Made by a program: the position numbers and the translations under genes
Part shown: positions 59,303 through 64,000 of the stretch, piece by piece
How the letters are laid out: each line of letters opens with the position of its first letter
Numbering within the stretch: position 1 is the first letter of the stretch
The notes under the pieces: model-generated
Database searches by the model: none
What the model saw: only the letters and a program-made list of their open reading frames with translations
What the model was told of the DNA's origin: nothing
Source: an uncultured Pseudomonadota bacterium
GTDB taxonomy: Bacteria > Pseudomonadota > Gammaproteobacteria > Burkholderiales > SG8-39
Reading direction: 5' to 3'
NCBI GenBank assembly: GCA_903834835.1
Contig: CAILKO010000055.1
Location: 62,001-126,000, forward strand
Length of the DNA: 64,000 nt

Positions 59303-59515
59303 TCAATACAGCTTTGCAGGCAGCATCTGGCTGCGCAGGCGCTTGTAGTGGCGCTTGACCGCAGCAGCAAGCTTGCGCTTGCGCTCGGTGGTCGGCTTCT
59401 CGTAGTACTCGCGCGAACGCAATTCGGTGAGCAGGCCGGTCTTTTCGACGGTCCGCTTGAACCGGCGCATCGCGACTTCAAACGGCTCGTTTTCCCTGAC
59501 TCGAACTGTCGGCAT
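59303..59515 (-). CDS. rpsU: 30S ribosomal protein S21
   Basis: S21 helps 16S rRNA base-pair with mRNA at initiation. The 70-residue product (E. coli 71) begins [21 protein letters not shown] and is rich in Lys/Arg, with a basic C-terminal [17 protein letters not shown]. An ATG at 59518 one codon upstream is equally possible. It heads the rpsU-yqeY-dnaG-rpoD series. Confidence 0.97.
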   Translation of the reverse strand: MPTVRVRENEPFEVAMRRFKRTVEKTGLLTELRSREYYEKPTTERKRKLAAAVKRHYKRLRSQMLPAKLY

Positions 59516-59555
59516 CAAAACCTCTGAAAATTCATTGAATTGAACGGGGGGGCGG

Positions 59556-59561
59556 ATTATA
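59556..59561 (-). promoter_or_regulatory. -10 element of the rpsU promoter
   Basis: A perfect TATAAT on the minus strand, 41 bp before the rpsU start, followed by a G/C-rich discriminator. No good -35 sits 16-18 bp upstream; the nearest (TTGCCG, 59572-59577) has only a 10-bp spacer. A TG lies two bases before the usual extended -10 position. Confidence 0.5.
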
Positions 59562-59704
59562 GCCAGAGTCGCGGCAATTACGCCAGCCCCTCCCTCGTGG
59601 ACCGGCTAGTGCTGGCCACGGGGTTCCAGGACTTCGCCACCAGATTCTCTCGATAGTGTGCAAGCTGCGCTCCCGATACCGTGGTCCGCCTAGAATCCGC
59701 CGCC

Positions 59705-60742
59705 ATGCTTGTGCTCGGCATCGAAACCTCATGCGACGAAACCGGCGTCGGCCTCTACGACACAGCCGGACCGGGCCTGCTCGCCCATGCCCTGCACTCT
59801 CAGGTCGCCATGCACGACGCCTATGGCGGCGTGGTTCCCGAGCTCGCCTCGCGCGATCATGTTCGGCGCATCGTGCCGCTCGCGCGGGAAGTGCTCGGGC
59901 GCGCAGACCGGCGCGCCGAGAACCTCGATGCGATCGCCTACACCCAGGGCCCCGGGCTCGCGGGCGCATTGCTGGTCGGCGCATCCTTCGCGCAGGGCCT
60001 CGCGTTCGCTCTGGGGGTGCCTGCAATCGGCGTCCATCATCTGGAGGGGCACCTGCTGTCGCCTCTGCTCGGCGCACACCCGCCCGCATTCCCGTTTGTT
60101 GCGCTGCTGGTTTCGGGTGGTCATACCCAGCTCATGCGCGTCGAAGGCCTCGGCCGCTATGAACTACTCGGTGAAACCCAGGACGACGCCGCCGGCGAGG
60201 CCTTCGACAAGACGGCCAAGCTGCTGGGACTCGGCTATCCCGGCGGCCCCGCGCTCTCGGTGCTTGCGAAGTCCGGCACACCCGGCCGCTACCGTCTGCC
60301 CCGCCCCATGCTCGCGAGTGGCGATCTGGACTTCAGCTTTTCCGGCCTGAAGACCGCCGTCCTGACCCTGGTCCGCAAGGAAGGTGGCGGCCTTCCTCTG
60401 GCCCCGCAATTCTGCGCCGATGTGGCGCATGCCTTTCAGGATGCCGTCACCGATGTGCTGGTCGCCAAGTCGCAGGCCGCCCTGCACGCCACAAATCTAT
60501 ACCGTCTGGTTGTTTCCGGAGGAGTGGGCGCTAACAGCGCGTTGCGCTCGAAGCTCTCGACGGCCAGTCGTCGACATCGTTTCGAAACTTTCTATCCCGA
60601 GCTGGAACTGTGCACCGACAACGGCGCGATGATCGCCTACGCGGCCGCCGCGCGGCTCGAGGCCTCGCGCACGGTCCCCACCCACCGCCGGTTCAACGTA
60701 CACCCCAGGTGGGAACTTGCCACACGGGTGCTGCCCGACTAA
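59705..60742 (+). CDS. tsaD: tRNA threonylcarbamoyladenosine biosynthesis protein TsaD
   Basis: TsaD, with TsaB, TsaE and TsaC, transfers threonylcarbamoyl to A37 of ANN-reading tRNAs. The 345-residue ASKHA-fold protein (E. coli 337) has [10 protein letters not shown], the metal motif [12 protein letters not shown] (His pair), [42 protein letters not shown] and the C-terminal [16 protein letters not shown] 59705 gives the conserved MLVLGIETS; the upstream in-frame GTG at 59681 is not needed. It is divergent from rpsU, as is common. Confidence 0.98.
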   Translation: MLVLGIETSCDETGVGLYDTAGPGLLAHALHSQVAMHDAYGGVVPELASRDHVRRIVPLAREVLGRADRRAENLDAIAYTQGPGLAGALLVGASFAQGLAFALGVPAIGVHHLEGHLLSPLLGAHPPAFPFVALLVSGGHTQLMRVEGLGRYELLGETQDDAAGEAFDKTAKLLGLGYPGGPALSVLAKSGTPGRYRLPRPMLASGDLDFSFSGLKTAVLTLVRKEGGGLPLAPQFCADVAHAFQDAVTDVLVAKSQAALHATNLYRLVVSGGVGANSALRSKLSTASRRHRFETFYPELELCTDNGAMIAYAAAARLEASRTVPTHRRFNVHPRWELATRVLPD

Positions 60743-60778
60743 CCGGTGGAACTCGCCCGGTCTGGCGTGCCGGTCAAT

Positions 60779-61393
60779 TCAGGCAGAACCGCGCTTCGAA
60801 CCGATGCGGGATTCAGTCCCGTCGATCAGACGCCGGATATTGTCCTTGTGACGCCAGACGAGCAACAGCGAGAGCGCGAGCGAGGCGGGTAGCAGCGGCG
60901 AGAACCCGAACAGCCAGAAACAATAGGCCGGAGCAAACACTGCGGCCGCCAGGGCAGCGAGCGAGGAATAGCGGAAGAAGACCGCAAACGCCACCCATGT
61001 ACCGATCACCGCAAGACCCAGCCACGGGTTCCACGCGAGCAGCACACCCGCCGCGGTCGCGACGCCCTTGCCACCGGCAAAGCCGTGGAAAAGCGGAAAC
61101 AGGTGGCCAACAAAAACCGCCACACCGGCGACGCAGGCAGCGTTCACCGCAAGCGCCGGATCCCGCGCGAACACCGCAGAAGCAAGCATGACCGCCACGG
61201 CCCCTTTGCCCGCATCACCAGCAAGGGTCGCTGCGGCCGCAGCGCGCTTCCCGGTACGCAACACGTTGGTGGCGCCCGGATTCCCGGACCCGTAGGTTCG
61301 CGGGTCCGGCATGCCCATGACGCGGCTCACAAGGATCGCGAAGGAAATCGAACCCAGCAGGTAGGCGGCAAACGCCGTGATCAACAGTTCCAT
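60779..61393 (-). CDS. plsY: Glycerol-3-phosphate acyltransferase (acyl-phosphate type)
   Basis: PlsY transfers acyl groups from acyl-phosphate to glycerol-3-phosphate, the first step in phospholipid synthesis. The 204-residue protein (E. coli 205) has about five membrane helices and the motifs [22 protein letters not shown] and [18 protein letters not shown] that form the active site. PlsC at 17016 performs the next step. It is convergent with tsaD and divergent from folB. Confidence 0.97.
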   Translation of the reverse strand: MELLITAFAAYLLGSISFAILVSRVMGMPDPRTYGSGNPGATNVLRTGKRAAAAATLAGDAGKGAVAVMLASAVFARDPALAVNAACVAGVAVFVGHLFPLFHGFAGGKGVATAAGVLLAWNPWLGLAVIGTWVAFAVFFRYSSLAALAAAVFAPAYCFWLFGFSPLLPASLALSLLLVWRHKDNIRRLIDGTESRIGSKRGSA

Positions 61394-61477
61394 GATGGTG
61401 AAATTCTATCCAAGAGCGGGCGCAGCGTGCCTTCAGGCGTCGCGTTGCCATGCCGGAAACCTATAATTCCGCAAACG

Positions 61478-61849
61478 ATGGACCATATTTTCATACGCGA
61501 TCTGCGCATCGTGACCCTGATCGGCGTGCACCGGCACGAGAAGATCGCGCCCCAGACCGTGCGCATGGACCTGGACGTCGGGATCTCGAACCGCGCCGTA
61601 TTCGAATCCGACCGCATCGGTGACTGCATCGATTACTCCAAGGTGATCGAGCGTGTCACCGCGCTCGCCGGCGCCCAGCACTACCACCTCATCGAAACAC
61701 TGGCCGAGCGGGTCTCCGCGCTGCTGCTTGCGGAATTCGGCGCCGGCTGGGTACGCGTGTCGATCGCGAAGCTCGGCGTGCTGAAGAACGGCACCACGGC
61801 CGGCGTGACGATCGAGCGCTCCGCGCCCACCACGCCCGGCGCTTCCTGA
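61478..61849 (+). CDS. folB: Dihydroneopterin aldolase
   Basis: FolB cleaves 7,8-dihydroneopterin in folate synthesis. The 123-residue product (E. coli 122) has IFIRDLRIVTLIGVHRHEK, the DCIDYSKVIERV segment, IETLAERVSALLL and a C-terminal KLGVLKNGTTAGVTIER with the catalytic Lys and Glu. The ATG at 61478 starts the conserved MDHIFIRDL. It is convergent with xerD (15 bp). Confidence 0.96.
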   Translation: MDHIFIRDLRIVTLIGVHRHEKIAPQTVRMDLDVGISNRAVFESDRIGDCIDYSKVIERVTALAGAQHYHLIETLAERVSALLLAEFGAGWVRVSIAKLGVLKNGTTAGVTIERSAPTTPGAS

Positions 61850-61863
61850 GCAACCCTGGGAGG

Positions 61864-62760
61864 TCAGCCGCGCGGATGATGCCGCGCGTGCAGCTGCTTC
61901 AGCCGCTCGCGTGCGACGTGGGTGTAGATCTGGGTGGTCGAGATATCGGCATGGCCGAGTAGCATCTGCACGACGCGCAGATCCGCGCCGTGGTTGATGA
62001 GATGCGTCGCAAAAGCATGGCGCAGCACATGCGGCGATAGCGGTTTGCCCGGAATCGCCCTCGCTCCGTAGCGCTTGATGAGGTACCAGAATGCCTGGCG
62101 GGTCATCCCGTCGCCGCGCGCCGTGACAAACAGGCGCGCACAAGGCTCCGCCCGCGCATGGCCGCCCAGGATCACCGGGCGGCCTTCGTCAAGATAACGC
62201 TGCAGCCAGGCAATGGCCTCTTCCCCGAGCGGAACAAGACGCTCTTTCGAGCCCTTTCCGGTCACGCGCAGAACGCCGGCTCCGAGATCGACGCCGTAGC
62301 TGTCCAGTCCTACCAGTTCCGATACCCTCAGACCGCTCGCATAGAGCACTTCCAGCATCGCCCGGTCACGCAACCCGATTGGCGTCGCCGGATCGGGCGC
62401 GGCGAGCAAGGCTTCCACATCCTCTTCCGAGAGACTCTTCGGCAGGCGCGGCGCACGCCGGGGCGGTTCGATGCGCAGTGTCGGATCGCGATCGGTCAAG
62501 CGCTCGCGTATGCAGTACTGGTAGAACCGCTTCAGGCTGGAGAGTCGGCGCGCGGCGCTCGATGCCCTGCCTGCGCGCGCAGCGAGAAACCGCGCAAGGT
62601 CTGTTTCCGTGGCAGCCACCATGTCCGCATCGCCAAGAAAGGCAGCGAGCTGCGCCAGATCCGCGCGGTACGAGGCCAGGGTCGCCGGCGCGAGACCGTC
62701 TTCCAGCCACAATGCGTCGCAGAACGCATCGAGAATCGCATTGTCCGACTCGCGACTCAT
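61864..62760 (-). CDS. xerD: Site-specific tyrosine recombinase XerD
   Basis: XerD, with XerC, resolves chromosome dimers at dif under FtsK control. At 298 residues it equals E. coli XerD. The SAM-like N-domain (about 5-95) precedes the catalytic domain with Arg145 (SGLRVSEL), Lys169/172 (GKGSKERLVPL), His244 and Arg247 (SPHVLRHAFATHL), His270 (LLGHADISTTQ) and nucleophile Tyr279. No dif site is visible in the window. Its GTG/ATG start overlaps the upstream chalcone-isomerase-like gene (ATGA). Confidence 0.96.
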   Translation of the reverse strand: MSRESDNAILDAFCDALWLEDGLAPATLASYRADLAQLAAFLGDADMVAATETDLARFLAARAGRASSAARRLSSLKRFYQYCIRERLTDRDPTLRIEPPRRAPRLPKSLSEEDVEALLAAPDPATPIGLRDRAMLEVLYASGLRVSELVGLDSYGVDLGAGVLRVTGKGSKERLVPLGEEAIAWLQRYLDEGRPVILGGHARAEPCARLFVTARGDGMTRQAFWYLIKRYGARAIPGKPLSPHVLRHAFATHLINHGADLRVVQMLLGHADISTTQIYTHVARERLKQLHARHHPRG

Positions 62761-63335
62761 GCGCCGCCCAGCAGCCCCTGGCGTATGTCCGTCTGCGCGG
62801 GCTTTTCGCCCAGCCAGATGCGAAGCAGCGCGCGGTAGAAGTCCTCACCCGCGATCGGCTGCCCCCGAGACTTGCCATCGATCGTGACGAGCGTTCCGCC
62901 TGCGGGCTGCCAGTCGAGCTCGATGTGCATGCCCTCGCGCGCCTCGCCCACACCGCGCACGAGTGCGCCGAATTCGGCGATCCGCGGCTCGAGCGCGCGC
63001 AGATCCTCCGCGCTGTTGTTATCGCGCATGCCGTCGTTCAGTGCTTCGATGAACTGATTCGCGCCCACATCGCGCAGCATGCGTATGGATACGCGCTTCG
63101 CGCCCGCGAGGCCTAGCACTTCGCCCGGGTCGCGAGTCTTCTTCGGCAGGTAGAGCGCGATCACATACACCCGAAAGAACGCGCGCTTGCGCAGCCCCAT
63201 GCCATTCAGCGCGAGGCGCGTGCCGTCCGCGGCAGTCGCAGACTCGGGCACTACAATGCCCGCAAGCTCGGCAGCCGCTGCCGGGTGGCCCGCGATGAGC
63301 AGCAACATCACACAGATCAGGCGAACGAATCTCAT
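62757..63335 (-). CDS. Periplasmic chalcone isomerase-like protein
   Basis: The 192-residue precursor has a signal peptide (MRFVRLICVMLLLIAGHPAAA, cleavage near residue 21) and a chalcone-isomerase-like fold: LNGMGLRKRAFFRVYVIALYLPKK, then KRVSIRMLRDVGANQFIEALNDGM, and GEDFYRALLRIWLGEKP. Bacterial members of this superfamily lack a proven isomerase function and are often found beside envelope genes; no enzymatic activity is claimed. It overlaps xerD by four bases. The ATG at 63335 is favoured because it directly precedes the signal peptide. Confidence 0.9.
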   Translation of the reverse strand: MRFVRLICVMLLLIAGHPAAAAELAGIVVPESATAADGTRLALNGMGLRKRAFFRVYVIALYLPKKTRDPGEVLGLAGAKRVSIRMLRDVGANQFIEALNDGMRDNNSAEDLRALEPRIAEFGALVRGVGEAREGMHIELDWQPAGGTLVTIDGKSRGQPIAGEDFYRALLRIWLGEKPAQTDIRQGLLGGA

Positions 63336-63407
63336 GGATCTCTCCTGCCCTCGAGTACAGCCTGCGACACCGGCCCGTGAGACGGATGATAGCGGCAGCC
63401 GGGGCGG

Positions 63408-64000
63408 ATGGCCGGGGAGCAGCGCTTGAACGCGCGGCGCCGCGCACTGCTCCAGGCGCTCGCCGCGGCAGGTCTCGTCCCGGGCTGCGCTAGTCCGCCG
63501 CGCGTCGATGCCCCGGGCTTCGTCCGCGACCCGTTCGCGCTCGGCGTGGCGGCGGGTTATCCCGGACCCGATGGCATTACGCTCTGGACCCGCCTCATGC
63601 TCGACTCGGCCGATGCCGGGATGGCCGCTTCTGCCATCCCGGTGCGTTGGGAAATCGCCGCGGATGCGCAGTTCCACCGTATTCTCACTCAGGGCAGCAT
63701 AGACGCCCTGCCCGGCGAAGCGCACAGCGTGCATGTGGATATCGGGGGACTCGGCCCCGCACGCTGGTATCACTACCGTTTTCATGCAGGCGCCGCCACG
63801 AGCCGCAGCGGCCGCTTCCTCACCGCGCCTGCGCCCGGCACCATGCCCGCAGGATTGAAGCTTGCGTTCGCCTCCTGCCAGCAGTACGAACAGGGCTACT
63901 TCGCTGCGCACCGGCACATCGCCGCTGACGAACCCGAGCTTGTCGTGTTCCTCGGCGACTACATCTACGAATCGTCCTGGGGGCGCAGTCACGTGCGCAA
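63408..64000 (+). CDS. PhoD-like phosphatase/phosphodiesterase, N-terminal part (truncated by window edge)
   Basis: About 197 residues are visible. The start MAGEQRLNARRRALLQALAAAGLVPGCA has an arginine-rich n-region (ARRRALLQ, Tat-like) and a Cys at residue 27 in a lipobox-like GLVPGC, suggesting Tat export and possibly lipidation. Next come the PhoD N-terminal beta domain (FALGVAAGYPGPDGITLWTRL) and the start of the metallophosphatase domain (LKLAFASCQQYEQGYFAAH, LVVFLGDYIYES), whose metal ligands Asp and Cys are present. The remainder lies outside. PhoD family members are Ca2+/Fe3+ alkaline phosphodiesterases. Confidence 0.9.
   Translation, partial: MAGEQRLNARRRALLQALAAAGLVPGCASPPRVDAPGFVRDPFALGVAAGYPGPDGITLWTRLMLDSADAGMAASAIPVRWEIAADAQFHRILTQGSIDALPGEAHSVHVDIGGLGPARWYHYRFHAGAATSRSGRFLTAPAPGTMPAGLKLAFASCQQYEQGYFAAHRHIAADEPELVVFLGDYIYESSWGRSHVR

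Overview
The window is a high-GC, gene-dense chromosomal segment of an unnamed betaproteobacterium (Burkholderiales/Nitrosomonadales-like). The evidence is gene order rather than any marker search: rpe-gph-trpE, glyQS-gmhB-plsC, lptD-surA-pdxA-ksgA, hemCDXY beside an AlgZ/AlgR-type pair, argH, prfA-prmC-grxD, dusB-fis-purH-purD, and rpsU-yqeY-dnaG-rpoD. A Bug/TctC periplasmic binding protein is also typical of the class. I see no phage, insertion sequence, CRISPR array or plasmid gene.

Layout. 1-760: 5' part of a membrane-anchored class III nucleotide cyclase, cut by the window edge. 873-3947 (minus): trpE, gph, rpe. 4020-5692: apaG, mltA, with a possible 36-residue antisense membrane protein between them. 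5741-7759 (minus): dsbC and a ubiquinone hydroxylase. 7922-7998: tRNA-Met(CAU). 8201-13394: miaB-phoH-ybeY-corC-lnt. 13497-18502: glyQ-glyS-gmhB-plsC and a YgjP-like metallopeptidase. 18584-24006 (minus): ksgA-pdxA-surA-lptD. 24173-25869: amgK-murU (peptidoglycan sugar recycling). 25972-33646: pepP-ubiH, dusB-fis, purH-purD-hemF. 33662-39536 (minus): hemY-hemX-hemD-hemC and a LytTR two-component pair. 39655-42427: argH and a Ser/Thr kinase fused to a cyclic-nucleotide-binding domain. 42468-46024 (minus): grxD-prmC-prfA-hemA. 46418-50079: nadB facing nadC and nadA. 50391-53979: a small accessory stretch (orphan response regulator, TctC-type binding protein, Sel1-repeat protein) ending at tRNA-Ile2(CAU). 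54217-59518 (minus): rpoD, dnaG, yqeY, rpsU. 59705-64000: tsaD, plsY, folB, xerD, a chalcone-isomerase-like protein and the start of a PhoD-type phosphatase.

Functionally this is a housekeeping block: tRNA modification and translation, outer-membrane biogenesis (Lnt, SurA, LptD, PlsC, PlsY), tetrapyrrole synthesis (hemA, C, D, F, X, Y), NAD synthesis (nadA, B, C), purine synthesis, ubiquinone hydroxylation, and replication/transcription initiation.

The most unusual signals are: (i) a 20-bp AT-rich palindrome, TAGTAAC-N6-GTTACYA, present three times and only between genes (844, 18563, 50302), with similarity extending past the arms; (ii) a possible cyclic-nucleotide circuit made of the cyclase at 1-760 and the kinase/CNB fusion at 41135-42427; (iii) trpE followed by the cyclase instead of trpG, with one palindrome exactly at that junction; (iv) an RpoD with about 240 extra Lys/Ala-rich N-terminal residues; (v) a decayed stand-alone LuxR helix-turn-helix between hemA and nadB; (vi) a G10 tract inside pdxA; and (vii) the small antisense ORF at the mltA start. 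All functional calls come from reading motifs by eye; no database search was run.
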